Positions 50,231 to 60,615 of a stretch of 64,000 nucleotides of DNA are shown piece by piece. Under the pieces are notes generated by a model. It worked only from the letters and a program-made list of their open reading frames with translations. It made no database searches and was not told where the DNA came from. Source of the DNA: Bradyrhizobium murdochi (GTDB taxonomy: Bacteria > Pseudomonadota > Alphaproteobacteria > Rhizobiales > Xanthobacteraceae); contig NZ_AXAU01000008.1 of the NCBI RefSeq assembly GCF_000472965.1, forward strand, positions 1-64,000. Direction: 5' to 3'. How positions within the stretch are numbered: position 1 is the stretch's first letter; the number at the start of each line of letters is the position of its first letter. A program made the position numbers and the translations under genes.

Positions 50231-50971
50231 CTAGGCCGCGGCGCGCGCGTTGCGGATCAACGTCAAAGCGGCAGCGGGATCCAGCCGCCCATCATAGAGC
50301 GCGCGGCCGGCAATGGCACCGGCGAGCTTCTTGGCGCGGGGCTCGAGCAGCGCCTTGACGTCCTCAATGGAGGCAAACCCGCCGGATGCGATCACGGGAA
50401 TGGAAATGCGTTCTGCGAGCGCAATCGTGGCATCGAGGTTCAGGCCCTTCAACAGGCCGTCGCGCGCGATGTCGGTGAAAATGATGGCAGCGATGCCAGC
50501 ATCCTCGAACCGTTGCGCGATTTCGAGCGCGGTCACCTGCGAGGTCTCGGCCCAGCCTTCCACCGCAACCTTGCCGTCGCGCGCGTCGAGTCCGACCGCG
50601 ACGCGGCCGGGGAATTTTTTCGCCGCGCCCTTCACCAGCTCCGGATCGCGCACCGCCGCCGTGCCGATGATGACCCGCGCGATGCCCTTGTCGAGCCAGG
50701 CTTCCACCGTCTTGAGATCGCGGATGCCGCCGCCGAGCTGCACCGGCATGGTGACCGCTTTGAGCATCGCCTCGACCGCCAGCGCGTTCATCGGCTTGCC
50801 GGCAAAGGCACCATCGAGATCGACGACGTGGAGATATTCAAACCCTTGCTCGGCAAAAGCGCGCGCCTGCGCCGCCGGATCGAGGTTGAACACGGTCGCG
50901 CGCGCCATGTCGCCCTGCTCGAGGCGCACGCATTGGCCGTTTTTTAGGTCGACGGCAGGAAAGAGGATCAC
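50231..50971 (-). CDS. hisA: ProFAR isomerase
   Basis: This 246-residue TIM barrel isomerises ProFAR to [55 protein letters not shown] and FTDIARDG carry the catalytic Asp residues. GTG 50971 is chosen because it overlaps the hisH stop as GTGA, a usual coupling; an in-frame GTG three codons earlier is an alternative. Confidence 0.96.
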   Translation of the reverse strand: MILFPAVDLKNGQCVRLEQGDMARATVFNLDPAAQARAFAEQGFEYLHVVDLDGAFAGKPMNALAVEAMLKAVTMPVQLGGGIRDLKTVEAWLDKGIARVIIGTAAVRDPELVKGAAKKFPGRVAVGLDARDGKVAVEGWAETSQVTALEIAQRFEDAGIAAIIFTDIARDGLLKGLNLDATIALAERISIPVIASGGFASIEDVKALLEPRAKKLAGAIAGRALYDGRLDPAAALTLIRNARAAA

Positions 50972-51618
50972 GGCTTCCACTTCAAAAAATTCGAGATCAG
51001 GGCCAGGCCGAAACGTTGGCTCTTCTCGGGGTGAAACTGCGTGCCGATGGCGGTGTCTCGGCCTACGATCGCGGTGACCGGCCCGCCGTAATCGGCACGC
51101 GCCAGCACATCGGCCTCATTAGAGGCGTTGAGGTGATAGGAGTGCACGAAATAGGCATGGCGGCCCTTCGGCCCGAGCGGCAGGCGCTCCAGCACCGGAT
51201 GCTCGCGGACCAGGTCGAGCGTGTTCCAGCCCATGTGCGGAATTTTCAGATTTTCCTCGCGCGGCGAAATCTTCTCGACGTCGCCCTCGATCCAGTTGAA
51301 GCCATCGGTCGTGACGTGCTCCTTGCCGCGCGTCGCCATCAACTGCATGCCGACGCAAATGCCGAAGAACGGCCGGGCCTTGGCGCGCACCGCTTCCGTC
51401 ATCGCTTCCAGCATGCCGTCCACGGCGTCGAGACCACGGCGGCAATCGGCGAAGGCACCGACGCCCGGCAGCACGATGCGATCGGCGCGGTACACGGCGT
51501 CCGGATCGCGCGTCACCATGACCTTCTGCGGATCTTCCATGCTCCGCGAGGCGTGCTCAAAGGCCTTTGCCGCCGAGTGAAGATTGCCGGATCCGTAATC
51601 GACGATCGCAACGGTCAT
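50968..51618 (-). CDS. hisH: Imidazole glycerol phosphate synthase, glutaminase subunit
   Basis: This 216-residue class I glutamine amidotransferase has the nucleophile Cys in [11 protein letters not shown] and the His/Glu pair in [30 protein letters not shown] is the N-terminal signature. GGGAGG lies seven bases before the ATG. It overlaps the DUF2628 gene and hisA by 4 bp each. Confidence 0.97.
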   Translation of the reverse strand: MTVAIVDYGSGNLHSAAKAFEHASRSMEDPQKVMVTRDPDAVYRADRIVLPGVGAFADCRRGLDAVDGMLEAMTEAVRAKARPFFGICVGMQLMATRGKEHVTTDGFNWIEGDVEKISPREENLKIPHMGWNTLDLVREHPVLERLPLGPKGRHAYFVHSYHLNASNEADVLARADYGGPVTAIVGRDTAIGTQFHPEKSQRFGLALISNFLKWKP

Positions 51619-52148
51619 CGTGGTCCTCCCGGCTCCGGAAACAAGCCGATGATTCCGCCTTGCGGCAAGGGCGGCGGCGGTTTGGAGAACGACTGGCCTG
51701 GAATGTTGCGGGTTGGCGGCGGTGCACCGCGATCGACCGACCGTTGGTCGTTGATCAGCCCGCGCTGCCGGCCGGTCCAGCGTTCGAAGAAGCGGTGTTC
51801 GGCAGCTTCCTCGTCGTCGGCAACCACGATGTCGAGCTGGCGCCATTTGCGCCGCGACAGCGTCCAGCGCCGCAGGCTGGCCGCTTCGAGGCCCATCAGG
51901 ATGGCGAGCAGGACATCAACAGCGAAGATCGTGCCGTGGCTGGCGCCCAGCGCCGACATCCCGAACTGCACGGCTGTCATCAGAACAATCCAGCCGATCA
52001 GCGCCAGCCACAGCCGATGCCACAATAGCCAGATCACGCTCGCGACCGCAGCCCAGAAATGGAAGCCGTCACGGACAAACACGAATTTGTCGGTCGCCGG
52101 AAGATCGGCGCCATTGGCTATGGGAGCATGCACTGTGTAGACCGGCAT
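51615..52148 (-). CDS. DUF2628 membrane protein within the his operon
   Basis: This 177-residue protein has two to three hydrophobic segments at about 29-60 and 72-90 ([32 protein letters not shown]). The C-terminus is polar and proline-rich ([12 protein letters not shown]). DUF2628 has no known function. Its stop overlaps the hisH start by 4 bp (ATGA), so it is translated with the his genes. Confidence 0.85.
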   Translation of the reverse strand: MPVYTVHAPIANGADLPATDKFVFVRDGFHFWAAVASVIWLLWHRLWLALIGWIVLMTAVQFGMSALGASHGTIFAVDVLLAILMGLEAASLRRWTLSRRKWRQLDIVVADDEEAAEHRFFERWTGRQRGLINDQRSVDRGAPPPTRNIPGQSFSKPPPPLPQGGIIGLFPEPGGPR

Positions 52149-52185
52149 CGAATCTCTCCGCCGCGAACGAAAACGCGAACAAGCG

Positions 52186-52779
52186 TCAGCCGCCGAGCTG
52201 ACCCTTGGTGGAAGGCACCTCGCCCGCCGCGCGCGGGTCGATCGCTACCGCGGCTCGAAGCGCCCTCGCCAGACCCTTGAAACAGGATTCGGCGATATGA
52301 TGGCTGTTCTCGCCATATAAGGTCTCGACGTGCAAAGTCACGCCGGCGTTGATGGTGAAGGCATTGAACCATTCGCGCACCAGCTCGGTGTCGAACTGGC
52401 CAACCTTGTCGCGCGGAAAATCGACCTTGAACACCAGTACCGGCCGGCCCGAAATGTCGATGACGACGCGCGAGAGCGTTTCGTCCATCGGCATGTGGAT
52501 CGAGGCATAACGGGTGATGCCGGCCATGGTGCCGAGCGCCTGCTTGACGGCCTGGCCCAGCGCGATGCCGACGTCCTCGGTGGTGTGGTGGTGGTCGACA
52601 TGCAGATCGCCATCCGCCTTGACCGTGATGTCGATGCGGGAATGCCGGGCCAAGAGATCGAGCATATGGTCGAAAAAGCCGATGCCGGTCGAAACCTTGG
52701 ACACGCCCGTGCCATCGAGGTTCACCGCGACCTCGATGTCGGTTTCCTTGGTCTTGCGCTTGATGGACGCTGTGCGCAT
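52186..52779 (-). CDS. hisB: Imidazoleglycerol-phosphate dehydratase
   Basis: This 197-residue manganese enzyme has the [14 protein letters not shown] and [15 protein letters not shown] metal motifs and a C-terminal [19 protein letters not shown] repeat of the same fold. It is the monofunctional form (no HisB-N phosphatase). It is first of the operon hisB-DUF2628-hisH-hisA-hisF-hisE-coaA and diverges from hslV. Confidence 0.97.
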   Translation of the reverse strand: MRTASIKRKTKETDIEVAVNLDGTGVSKVSTGIGFFDHMLDLLARHSRIDITVKADGDLHVDHHHTTEDVGIALGQAVKQALGTMAGITRYASIHMPMDETLSRVVIDISGRPVLVFKVDFPRDKVGQFDTELVREWFNAFTINAGVTLHVETLYGENSHHIAESCFKGLARALRAAVAIDPRAAGEVPSTKGQLGG

Positions 52780-52864
52780 GAAAACTGCTTCCCTTGGGCC
52801 GCTTGAGGCCGAAAACGCGGCCCTTTTAACAGGCGGATGTCACCTTCGCTACTGCGGGATGACG

Positions 52865-52890
52865 TTTGAAGGGCCGAACTTCGGCCCATG
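52865..52890 (+). promoter_or_regulatory. Candidate heat-shock promoter with 17-bp palindrome before hslV
   Basis: TTTGAAG, 13 bases, then CCCATGGT resembles a sigma-32 promoter. The spacer holds a perfect palindrome GGGCCGAA-C-TTCGGCCC (52871-52887). A second CTTG with 17 spacing is present nearer hisB but its -10 is poor. This is a weak call. Confidence 0.3.
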
Positions 52891-52971
52891 GTGACCGGAT
52901 TCGGGGGGCGAAACGGCGCGATTGTAACCCCTCCCCTCAACCCCTAAATCTGACTGGAAAGAGGGCGATCC

Positions 52972-53523
52972 ATGCAAGCATCTGAGAACAACCTGCCGAT
53001 CTGGCACGGCACCACGATTTTGACGGTTCGCAAGGGCGGCAAGGTGGTAATCGGCGGCGACGGCCAGGTCTCGATTGGCCAGACCGTCATCAAGGCCAAC
53101 GCCAAAAAGGTCCGCAAAATCGGCAAGGGCGACGTAATCGGCGGTTTTGCCGGGGCGACCGCCGATGCCTTCACCCTGTTCGAGCGGCTGGAGAGCAAGC
53201 TTGAGCAATATCCGGGGCAATTGACCCGCGCAGCGGTCGAACTGGCCAAGGACTGGCGGACCGACCGCTATCTGCGCCGGCTGGAGGCGATGATGATCGT
53301 CGCCGACAAGGACGTCTCGCTGGTCCTGACCGGCACCGGCGACGTGCTGGAGCCGGAAGCCGGCGTGATGGCAATCGGCTCCGGCGGCAACTACGCCCTG
53401 GCGGCCGCCCGCGCCATGGTCGATACCGACAAGGATGCCGAAACCATCGTGCGCAGGGCGCTCGATATCGCTGCCGACATCTGCGTCTACACCAACCGGA
53501 ACGTCACGATCGAAACGCTCTGA
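52972..53523 (+). CDS. hslV: ATP-dependent protease subunit HslV
   Basis: This 183-residue proteasome-like peptidase subunit has [23 protein letters not shown], the family N-terminus. The propeptide of about 13 residues is removed to expose the nucleophilic Thr14. [11 protein letters not shown] is conserved. It forms a 12-mer capped by HslU, and hslU lies 1.2 kb downstream on the same strand. GGAAAGAGGG precedes the start. Confidence 0.98.
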   Translation: MQASENNLPIWHGTTILTVRKGGKVVIGGDGQVSIGQTVIKANAKKVRKIGKGDVIGGFAGATADAFTLFERLESKLEQYPGQLTRAAVELAKDWRTDRYLRRLEAMMIVADKDVSLVLTGTGDVLEPEAGVMAIGSGGNYALAAARAMVDTDKDAETIVRRALDIAADICVYTNRNVTIETL

Positions 53524-53538
53524 GGGGAGCCGCCGGTC

Positions 53539-54024
53539 ATGGCGCCGGAATATGTCTTCCGCCCGATGACCGTGGCCGACCTGCCGTTGATCCGGCAGTG
53601 GCTCGCGCGGCCGCATGTGCGCGAATGGTGGGGCGACCCCTCTGAACAATATGAACTGGTCAGCGGCGATCTCGATGAACCGGCGATGGATCAGTTCATC
53701 GTCTCGGCGGGAAGTAACGATTTCGGCTACCTGCAGTGCTATGACCTGACGGCGTGGAATTCAGGCTTTGGCGAACATCCGCGCGGCACTCGCGGCATCG
53801 ACCTCTTCATCGGCGAGCCGGACATGATCGGGCGCGGCCATGGTTCGGCGCTCATCAGGGCCTTCGTCGAGAACCGCTTGAAGCGCGGCGCGCCGCGCAT
53901 TGTGACCGACCCAGATCCGGCCAATACGCGGGCCGTGCGGGCCTATGAGAAGGCGGGCTTTGAAAAAGTCGGTATGGTCGATACACCTGATGGCCCTGCT
54001 CTATTGATGGTCCGCAACGCATGA
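53539..54024 (+). CDS. GNAT-family N-acetyltransferase, AAC(6')-like
   Basis: This 161-residue protein has [28 protein letters not shown] at the start. The acetyl-CoA loop region is [20 protein letters not shown] (RGxG/A type) and the C-terminus is [28 protein letters not shown]. It resembles the aminoglycoside 6'-N-acetyltransferase (AacA4/RimJ) group by sequence, but its natural substrate is unknown. It lies between hslV and hslU with a 4-bp overlap to the next gene. Confidence 0.88.
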   Translation: MAPEYVFRPMTVADLPLIRQWLARPHVREWWGDPSEQYELVSGDLDEPAMDQFIVSAGSNDFGYLQCYDLTAWNSGFGEHPRGTRGIDLFIGEPDMIGRGHGSALIRAFVENRLKRGAPRIVTDPDPANTRAVRAYEKAGFEKVGMVDTPDGPALLMVRNA

Positions 54025-54626
54025 CCTCCACCAACGGTATCGAGAAAGCTCCCGTCACGCTTTCGGGCCGACACTGGATATTAATCGCAGCCGGCATCCT
54101 CGCGGCGCAAGCTGCGATTCTGTACGGGATGGGACGCCTGCCGATCTGTGCCTGCGGCTACGTCAAGCTCTGGCACGGCGTCGTGCAGAGTTCGGAAAAC
54201 TCCCAGCACATCGCCGACTGGTATTCGTTATCGCATATCCTGCACGGCTTCCTGTTCTACGGCGCGGCCTTCCTCGCGTTTCCGCGCCTGGCCTGGCAGG
54301 GTCGCCTGATGCTCGCCATCCTGGTCGAAGGCGGCTGGGAACTGGTTGAGAATTCCGACTGGATCATCAATCGCTACCGCGCTGGCACGATCTCGCTGGA
54401 TTATTTCGGCGATACCATCGTCAATTCGATTTCCGATATGCTCTTCATGATCGGTGGCTTCCTGCTGGCGAGGAAACTTCCCGTGGCAGTCACCGTTGCT
54501 CTTGCGATGTTGTTCGAGCTGGTGATGACGCTTCACATTCGCGACAATCTGACGCTCAACATTATCATGCTGATTCACCCCTTCGAGGCGATCAAGCTGT
54601 GGCAGGGTGGCCCGCCGATCATTTAG
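54021..54626 (+). CDS. DUF2585 (UPF0314) membrane protein
   Basis: This 201-residue protein has four to five membrane segments. The DUF2585 signature is [43 protein letters not shown], followed by [15 protein letters not shown] and [15 protein letters not shown]. Function is unknown; it is common in rhizobia next to hslU. ATGA overlaps the GNAT gene stop. Confidence 0.88.
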   Translation: MTSTNGIEKAPVTLSGRHWILIAAGILAAQAAILYGMGRLPICACGYVKLWHGVVQSSENSQHIADWYSLSHILHGFLFYGAAFLAFPRLAWQGRLMLAILVEGGWELVENSDWIINRYRAGTISLDYFGDTIVNSISDMLFMIGGFLLARKLPVAVTVALAMLFELVMTLHIRDNLTLNIIMLIHPFEAIKLWQGGPPII

Positions 54627-54678
54627 CGGCCTCGTGCGCCGCTTGCTCTTGCAACATTGGACACCTACCTAGGGACCT

Positions 54679-55980
54679 ATGACCGACTTTTCTCCCCGTG
54701 AAATCGTCTCCGAACTCGATCGCTTCATCGTCGGCCAGGCCGACGCCAAGCGCGCGGTATCGATCGCGCTGCGCAATCGCTGGCGACGGCTGAAGCTCAC
54801 CGGCTCGCTTCGCGAAGAGGTGCTGCCGAAAAACATCCTGATGATCGGGCCGACCGGCGTCGGCAAGACCGAGATCGCGCGGCGGCTGGCAAAGCTCGCC
54901 GGCGCACCCTTCATCAAGGTCGAGGCCACGAAATTCACCGAGGTCGGCTATGTCGGCCGCGACGTCGAGCAGATCATCCGCGATCTCGTTGAGGTCGCGA
55001 TCGTGCAGGTGCGCGAGCGCAAGCGCAAGGATGTGCAGGCTCGCGCGCAACTTGCCGCCGAGGAGCGCGTGCTGGACGCGCTGGTCGGACCGGCCTCCAG
55101 CCCGGCGACCCGCGATTCCTTCCGCAAGAAGCTGCGCGCCGGCGAGCTCAACGACAAAGAAATCGAGATCGAGACGCAATCCTCCGGCGGCATGCCGATG
55201 TTCGAGATTCCGGGGATGCCGGGCGCGCAGATGGGCGCGATCTCGATCGGCGACATTTTTGGCAAACTTGGAGGGCGAACCAAGACCCGCCGGCTCACGG
55301 TTGAAGGCTCGCACGAGATTCTCGTCAACGAAGAGTCCGACAAGCTGCTCGACAACGATCAGCTCGTGCTGGAAGCGATCGCGGCGGTCGAAAACAACGG
55401 CATCGTGTTCCTCGACGAGATCGACAAGATCTGCGTGCGCGAAAACCGCCTCGGCGGCGACGTTTCGCGGGAGGGCGTGCAGCGCGACCTGCTGCCGCTG
55501 ATCGAAGGCACCACCGTCACGACCAAGCACGGCGCGGTCAAGACCGACCACATCCTGTTCATCGCCTCCGGCGCGTTTCATATTGCCAAGCCCTCGGATC
55601 TGCTGCCGGAACTGCAGGGCCGCCTGCCGATCCGCGTCGAGTTGGAGGCGTTGACCCGCGACGACATGCGCCGCATCCTGACCGAGCCGGAAGCGTCGCT
55701 GATCAAGCAATATGTCGCGCTGATGCAGACAGAGGGCGTGACGCTCGACATCACCGACGGTGCCATCGACGCGCTGGCTGATATCGCGGTCGCCGTCAAC
55801 TCGACGGTCGAGAATATCGGCGCGCGGCGGCTGCAAACGGTGATGGAGCGGGTGCTCGACGAAATTTCATTCGCCGCGCCGGATCGTCATGGTGAGACCA
55901 TCAAGATCGATGCCGAATACGTGCAGAACCACATCGGCGATCTCGCCAAGAACTCGGATCTGAGCCGGTTTATTTTGTAG
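54679..55980 (+). CDS. hslU: HslU ATPase subunit of HslVU protease
   Basis: This 433-residue AAA+ unfoldase has [24 protein letters not shown] at the N-terminus. Walker A is GPTGVGKTE, the pore loop follows [10 protein letters not shown], and Walker B is [11 protein letters not shown]. An inserted I domain occupies about residues 110-240, and the C-terminal LSRFIL tail docks into HslV. It lies 52 bp after the DUF2585 gene. Confidence 0.98.
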   Translation: MTDFSPREIVSELDRFIVGQADAKRAVSIALRNRWRRLKLTGSLREEVLPKNILMIGPTGVGKTEIARRLAKLAGAPFIKVEATKFTEVGYVGRDVEQIIRDLVEVAIVQVRERKRKDVQARAQLAAEERVLDALVGPASSPATRDSFRKKLRAGELNDKEIEIETQSSGGMPMFEIPGMPGAQMGAISIGDIFGKLGGRTKTRRLTVEGSHEILVNEESDKLLDNDQLVLEAIAAVENNGIVFLDEIDKICVRENRLGGDVSREGVQRDLLPLIEGTTVTTKHGAVKTDHILFIASGAFHIAKPSDLLPELQGRLPIRVELEALTRDDMRRILTEPEASLIKQYVALMQTEGVTLDITDGAIDALADIAVAVNSTVENIGARRLQTVMERVLDEISFAAPDRHGETIKIDAEYVQNHIGDLAKNSDLSRFIL

Positions 55981-55998
55981 CCGTCAACAGATTCTTGG

Positions 55999-56074
55999 TT
56001 TGACGCGTTTTCTTGACGCGAACCGGTGTCCACCCCGGATCAGGTCCGGGGCGAGCTTTCGCTTGAAAACGCTC
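55999..56074. repeat. Dispersed repeat, family 3 (copy 3, inverted)
   Basis: Reads TTTGACGCGTTTTCTTGACG to GCTTGAAAACGCTC, the reverse complement of the copy at 31894. It fills the convergent gap between hslU and the Smr gene. Confidence 0.75.
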
Positions 56075-56083
56075 TAAGCGAGA

Positions 56084-56680
56084 TTAGGAACGCGCCCGTC
56101 GCACGCGCACGTATAGGGCACCCTCGCCGCCATGGCCGATATGGGCCTCCTCGAAGCCGACCACCAGCGCGCGGAATTCCGGTAGCCCGAGCCATTGCGG
56201 CACCTGACGGCGCAGCACGCCGCGCTCGGACTCAGCACCCACCTTGCCCTTGCCGGTGATGACGAGCACGAAGCTCAGCCCGTCATGATGGGCGCGCTGC
56301 AGGAAACCTAACAGCGCGCGATGCGCGCGCGTCTGCGTCATGCCATGCAGGTCGAGCCTTGCATCGATCTCCTTGCGACCACGCGACAGATGCGATCGCT
56401 CGCGACGGCCGATCGGCGCCAGCGGCGGTGGTTCCGGCTTTGAAGGCGCAACCATTCGCGGCGGCGCGACGTGCCTCGGTGAAGCGGCGGGTTTCGGAGC
56501 GATCTTGTGCTCGGTTTCCGCCGGAGCAGACGACGGCTTCGAGGCGCGGTGCCGCTTGCGCAAAGGCTTGACCTGCTTGGCGACGCTCTCCCACAGCGCG
56601 CGCTCCTCTTCGCTTAGGCTGCGCTTGCGGCGCGGCGGCTCCGGTAATTCAGGAATCAAACTCGACGACCGGCGTTTCAT
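56084..56680 (-). CDS. Smr/MutS2-domain protein
   Basis: This 198-residue protein has a basic, proline-rich N-terminal half and a C-terminal Smr domain (about 105-195) with the LDLHGMTQTRAHRALLGFL motif and the ITGKG loop (VITGKGKVGAESERGVLRR). Smr domains act as nicking endonucleases on DNA or RNA, including ribosome rescue. Its ATG overlaps the MltA stop by 4 bp. Confidence 0.92.
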   Translation of the reverse strand: MKRRSSSLIPELPEPPRRKRSLSEEERALWESVAKQVKPLRKRHRASKPSSAPAETEHKIAPKPAASPRHVAPPRMVAPSKPEPPPLAPIGRRERSHLSRGRKEIDARLDLHGMTQTRAHRALLGFLQRAHHDGLSFVLVITGKGKVGAESERGVLRRQVPQWLGLPEFRALVVGFEEAHIGHGGEGALYVRVRRARS

Positions 56681-58275
56681 CGACGATGGCGATATCGGCG
56701 CAGGTGACGCGGCTGCGGCTTTGCCGAAACCGCTTCAACGTTCGGCCGCGGTTCTGGAAGCGGTATTGGCTCTGCTACGGCGGCCTGGACGGCCGGGGCC
56801 GGCGAGGGCCTGGTTGCAGACGATGTCGTCGCCTGCATCGCGGGCTTGGCGTTGGTCGCCGCCGTTACATCGGACGGCTTTCCGGCATTCTTCGGATCCT
56901 TGGACGGATCCTTCAACGGATCGGTTTGCGGGAACAGTCTTGCGATCGTCTCCGACGGTCGCTCGTCGGGCACCGGCATCTTGCGGCCACGCGCCACCGG
57001 ATCAAGGCTCTTCGGCACCAGGATCACGAAGCGGGCATTGTGGCGGAGGCGGCCGGACACCTTGCCGGCGTCGAGGCCGGCGCCGAAGTAGAGATCGGCG
57101 CGCGCGGGGCCGACAATGGCGGAGCCGGTGTCCTGCGCAATCATCAGGCGGCGAAACGGTGTCTTCGATCGCTCCGATTCGATCGGCAGTTCGCCCTCGA
57201 TGAAGAACGGCGTGCCATAGACGTGCAGGGATTTGTCGACCGCGATCGACCGGCCCGGCGTCAACGGCACGCCCTGGGCGCCGACCGCCTCGTCCTTGTC
57301 GGAAAGCTGCACCTCGCGGAAAAAGACGTACGACTTGTTCTGCCGCCGCAGCTCGTCGGCCTCATTGGGATTCTGTTCCATCCATTCCCGGATCTTCTGC
57401 ATCGACATCTGATCCTTGGGGATGATGTTGCGTTCGATCAGGATGCGGCCGACCGGCGTATAGGGAAAACCATTATGCGCATCGTAATTGATGCGAACGG
57501 TCGAACCGTCGTCGAGGCTGACTCGCGCCGAGCCCTGGATCTGCGAGAACAGCAGGTCCGTCTGATCCTTCAGCCAGCAGATTTCGAGGCCCCGGCCGGC
57601 GATTGCGCCATCCTCGATCTCGGCGCGATCGTAATAGGGCACCAGCTTGCGGCGGCCGATCTTGCGGAACACCTGGCCCTTGTTAGGCAAGCCGGCCGAG
57701 CTCTGCGTGGTGCCCCGGACGAACAGGTTCGAGGGTCGGCGATAGACCGGTACCTTGTAGACCTCGTTCTCCGTCCGTGAGCCGTCGACGATGGGTTCGT
57801 AATAACCGGTAACAAAACCCTCGCCTTCACCAAGCCGCGAAATGCGCAAGGGAAGAAAGTGCTCCTCGAAGAAGGCCCTCGCCTTCACGCCATCTGATAG
57901 TTCGAGACCCTTGGCGATACGGCAGGGATCGCGGAGCGACATGCCGAGTGCCTTTGGATCGGCGGGCGGCTTTTGCTGCGCCGCTATCGGCCTGCAGCTC
58001 GTGCGAAATGCCTTGTAGGCGGCGAGATGATCGTCCTCGCGCCAGCCCGCGATCTCGGACCAGGCGACCGGCGCATACTGGCCGCCGCTAATTTGAAACG
58101 GGAATTCGAGTAGTGGGTATGGCAGGTGCCGGACAGGCAGCGGATGCGAAGGCTTTTGCGCGCGAGAATGGCGCACTGCCGCGGCATCCGATGGTGCGAT
58201 CGAGCACGCCAAAGCGAGCACGCCCAGCGCAAGCCCCGCAAGGCTTCGCGTCTTAGCCCGCGCTTCCAGTGCCAA
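56677..58275 (-). CDS. mltA: Lytic murein transglycosylase MltA
   Basis: This is an approximately 532-residue exported enzyme. The MltA domain covers about residues 100-330 (GYYEPIVDGSRTENEVYKVPVYRRP, LEICWLKDQTDLLFSQIQGSARV), followed by the 3D domain with RLMIAQDTGSAIVGPARADLYFG carrying the catalytic Asp. A Pro/Ala/Lys-rich tail of about 110 residues is unusual. There is a Sec signal but no good lipobox (LALACSIAPS is a weak one). The start is uncertain: TTG 58275 gives a complete signal peptide with GGAAG upstream and overlaps the Tim44 gene by 23 bp. Confidence 0.9.
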   Translation of the reverse strand: MALEARAKTRSLAGLALGVLALACSIAPSDAAAVRHSRAQKPSHPLPVRHLPYPLLEFPFQISGGQYAPVAWSEIAGWREDDHLAAYKAFRTSCRPIAAQQKPPADPKALGMSLRDPCRIAKGLELSDGVKARAFFEEHFLPLRISRLGEGEGFVTGYYEPIVDGSRTENEVYKVPVYRRPSNLFVRGTTQSSAGLPNKGQVFRKIGRRKLVPYYDRAEIEDGAIAGRGLEICWLKDQTDLLFSQIQGSARVSLDDGSTVRINYDAHNGFPYTPVGRILIERNIIPKDQMSMQKIREWMEQNPNEADELRRQNKSYVFFREVQLSDKDEAVGAQGVPLTPGRSIAVDKSLHVYGTPFFIEGELPIESERSKTPFRRLMIAQDTGSAIVGPARADLYFGAGLDAGKVSGRLRHNARFVILVPKSLDPVARGRKMPVPDERPSETIARLFPQTDPLKDPSKDPKNAGKPSDVTAATNAKPAMQATTSSATRPSPAPAVQAAVAEPIPLPEPRPNVEAVSAKPQPRHLRRYRHRR

Positions 58276-58954
58276 CCAGCTTCCAGTTCGGATCGCGAGA
58301 GCTCGTGTCGCGGGCGAAAGTCCAGACATCGGTGATATCGGCGACCTTATCGGGGTTGCCATCGACAATGGCGCCGGTCTTGTCGCGTGTGACCGAAATC
58401 ATCTGCGACACGAAGCGAACCGTCAGTTGCGCCGCGCGGTCGCGGGCTTCCGCATTCACCAGCTCGGCCTTGTCGATCGAAACAAACCGCGTTTCGGTTT
58501 TCTGCTCGTGCTTCTCGCGATCCTTGATCACGGCCTCGAAGCTCTCATAGACTTCGCTCGACAGGAGATCCTTCAGCGCCCGGCGGTCGCCATTGGCGAA
58601 GGCCAGCACGATCATCTCGTAGGCGCTGCGGGCGCCGGAGAGAAAGTGCCGCGGATCGAATGAGGAATCCTGGGCGGTGATGGCGTCGAGGCCTGCGGCG
58701 AGTGGCGTGCCCGGCTCGGCAATGCCTTTCCAACGATCAGCCGGCGCAACATCGGCATTCGGCGGCAGCGGCGTCTGGTCGATGACGGTACCCGGCATGG
58801 GAACGACGTTGTTGTCCTGCGAACGCTGCACGACGTTGGGAGCGGCGCGATCATAGGGCGGACGTTCGCTCCCGGTGCGCTGTCCGAGGACGCTGCGCAG
58901 GCGCAGGAAGATAAAGACCGCCAGCGCCAGGAAGATGATGGTATAAATATCCAC
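58253..58954 (-). CDS. Tim44-like domain protein
   Basis: This 233-residue protein has an N-terminal anchor (about 2-18; IYTIIFLALAVFIFLRLRSVLG) and a disordered Pro-rich stretch. A C-terminal Tim44/TimA domain follows (about 95-230; DPRHFLSGARSAYEMIVLAFANGDRRALKDLLSSEVYESF, VRFVSQMISVTRDK). It is related to the mitochondrial import factor; in alphaproteobacteria it sits at the inner membrane with unclear function. GTG 58954 is chosen from the conserved DIYTIIF start. It is first of the unit with mltA and smr. Confidence 0.9.
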   Translation of the reverse strand: MDIYTIIFLALAVFIFLRLRSVLGQRTGSERPPYDRAAPNVVQRSQDNNVVPMPGTVIDQTPLPPNADVAPADRWKGIAEPGTPLAAGLDAITAQDSSFDPRHFLSGARSAYEMIVLAFANGDRRALKDLLSSEVYESFEAVIKDREKHEQKTETRFVSIDKAELVNAEARDRAAQLTVRFVSQMISVTRDKTGAIVDGNPDKVADITDVWTFARDTSSRDPNWKLVGTGSAG

Positions 58955-59371
58955 GTCGTATTCGCTTTCTGGTTCCAGCGCCGGCAACGGGCCCGGCGGT
59001 CGAGCGTTCCCTGGTGAGAAAGATTTCCCTGAGAACGGCAGAGATTACATCATCGATCGAGACTGCAGCATGTAGGCATGAAACTGCGCCCGGCCAATGG
59101 CGCGTTTTGGCGCGGCTAATTATAGCGCGTTTTGGCGACGAGGGGAAACCCGATCATGGCCGGAAATCACGCACATTCAATTATTTAGGATACATTTTGC
59201 GCGGCTGGCGGGACGGTATTAGTGGTATCTGCCACAATTGGCGGCCGGGCTGGTCTGCGGCCGAACCGTCGTCCTTGTGGAATGAGCCGGGCCTATGATA
59301 GCCACTCGCCCGGAAAACGCATTCTCAGACGAACCCGGGCCGCGCTCGCGAGCGCTTCAGGAGAAATTTTC
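58955..59371. other. Divergent intergenic region between the Tim44 gene and secB
   Basis: No gene is convincing here. GCGCGTTTTGGCG occurs twice (near 59099 and 59126), separated by an AT-rich stretch (CTAATTATAG). Another AT-rich patch (about 59171-59200) could hold the secB promoter. No certain -35/-10 could be assigned. Confidence 0.45.
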
Positions 59372-59860
59372 ATGACCAACGGCAACGGCGCGCCTCCCGA
59401 ACAGGCCCCTCCCCAGCTCAACGTGCTGGCCCAATACACCAAGGATCTGTCGTTCGAGAATCCGAACGCGCCCTCCTCGCTGGCGCCGCAACAGCAGCAG
59501 CCGGCGATCAACATCCAGATCAACGTTTCGGCGAACAATCTCGCGCAGAACGAGTTCGAAGTGACGCTCTCGATCGAGGGCAAGGCTGAAAATGCCAGCA
59601 AAGTGATGTTCAGTTTCGAACTCGCCTATGCGGGCGTGTTCCGCATCCTCAACGTGCCACAGGAACAGCTTCATCCGCTGGTCATGATCGAATGCCCGCG
59701 GCTGTTGTTCCCATTCGCGCGCGAGATCATCGCAACCGCGGTGCGCGACGGCGGCTTCCCGCCCTTGATGCTCGATCCCGTCGATTTTGTCGGCCTGTAC
59801 CGCCAGAACATGGAACGACAGGCCGCGGCACAGGCCGCTTCGGGCGCCAAGCCGAGCTAA
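59372..59860 (+). CDS. secB: Protein-export chaperone SecB
   Basis: This 162-residue tetrameric chaperone keeps preproteins unfolded for SecA. The core has [36 protein letters not shown] and [44 protein letters not shown] lies seven to eight bases before the ATG. It is convergent with dnaQ, 25 bp apart. Confidence 0.98.
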   Translation: MTNGNGAPPEQAPPQLNVLAQYTKDLSFENPNAPSSLAPQQQQPAINIQINVSANNLAQNEFEVTLSIEGKAENASKVMFSFELAYAGVFRILNVPQEQLHPLVMIECPRLLFPFAREIIATAVRDGGFPPLMLDPVDFVGLYRQNMERQAAAQAASGAKPS

Positions 59861-59885
59861 AGGCGAGCGGCGGCTTTTTGCCGCG

Positions 59886-60587
59886 CTAGACCGCTGCCGG
59901 AAGAAAATCGTTCCAGATCGGCTTGTCGCCCAAGGTGGCGATGAAGGCGCGATGGGCCTCGCGGTCCGCGTCGGTGATTCGCGGCGCCAGCGGTATTTCG
60001 CGCTGCCGGCGTGGCGTATCACCAATTCCGCTGGTAACCGTGATGCGGGTTTCCGACGCCAAGATCAGTTGCGACTGCCGCGCGCCAATCAGGTCGACAT
60101 AGACCTCAGCCAAGAGCTCGGCGTCGAGCAGCGCGCCGTGCTTGGTGCGGCGGGAATTGTCGATCGCATAGCGCGAGCAGAGATCGTCGAGCCGGTTCGA
60201 CACGCCAGGATGCTTGCGTCGCGCCAATAGCAGTGTGTCCACCAGTCGATCGCGCAGAATCGGCTGCCGCTTGACGCGGTCCAGCTCGGCATTGATGAAG
60301 CTGATGTCGAACGAAGCATTGTGGATGACGAGCGGCGCGTCGCCGATGAATTCCAGGAACTCTTCGACCACTTCGATGAACAGCGGCTTGCTGGCGAGGA
60401 ACTCGGTCGACAGGCCGTGCACGGCAAAGGCTTCCGCCGGCATGTCGCGCTCGGGATTGATGTAGCGGTGGAATGTCTGTCCCGTCGGCATGCGGTTGAA
60501 GATCTCGATGCAGCCGATTTCGACCAGCCGATCGCCGCGCAGCGGATCGAGGCCGGTGGTTTCGGTATCGAGAACGATTTCGCGCAT
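59886..60587 (-). CDS. dnaQ: DNA polymerase III epsilon subunit
   Basis: This 233-residue proofreading 3'-5' exonuclease has ExoI VLDTETTGLDPLRGDRLVEIG, ExoII HNASFDISFINAEL and ExoIII-epsilon HGALLDAELLAEVYVDL. The C-terminal 50 residues bind the alpha subunit. The start MREIVLDTETTG is conserved. It lies 28 bp after coaE. Confidence 0.97.
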   Translation of the reverse strand: MREIVLDTETTGLDPLRGDRLVEIGCIEIFNRMPTGQTFHRYINPERDMPAEAFAVHGLSTEFLASKPLFIEVVEEFLEFIGDAPLVIHNASFDISFINAELDRVKRQPILRDRLVDTLLLARRKHPGVSNRLDDLCSRYAIDNSRRTKHGALLDAELLAEVYVDLIGARQSQLILASETRITVTSGIGDTPRRQREIPLAPRITDADREAHRAFIATLGDKPIWNDFLPAAV

Positions 60588-60615
60588 AGATGTGAAAGAC
60601 CGAAGTTTCGACGAA

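Noticed and set aside
48097..50358. A 753-codon plus-strand frame opposite coaA, hisE and hisF.
   Set aside because: It runs antisense over three clearly recognisable genes and has no coherent protein features.
59014..59298. A 94-codon plus-strand frame in the Tim44/secB gap.
   Set aside because: No ribosome site, no conserved features, and it crosses the likely secB promoter.
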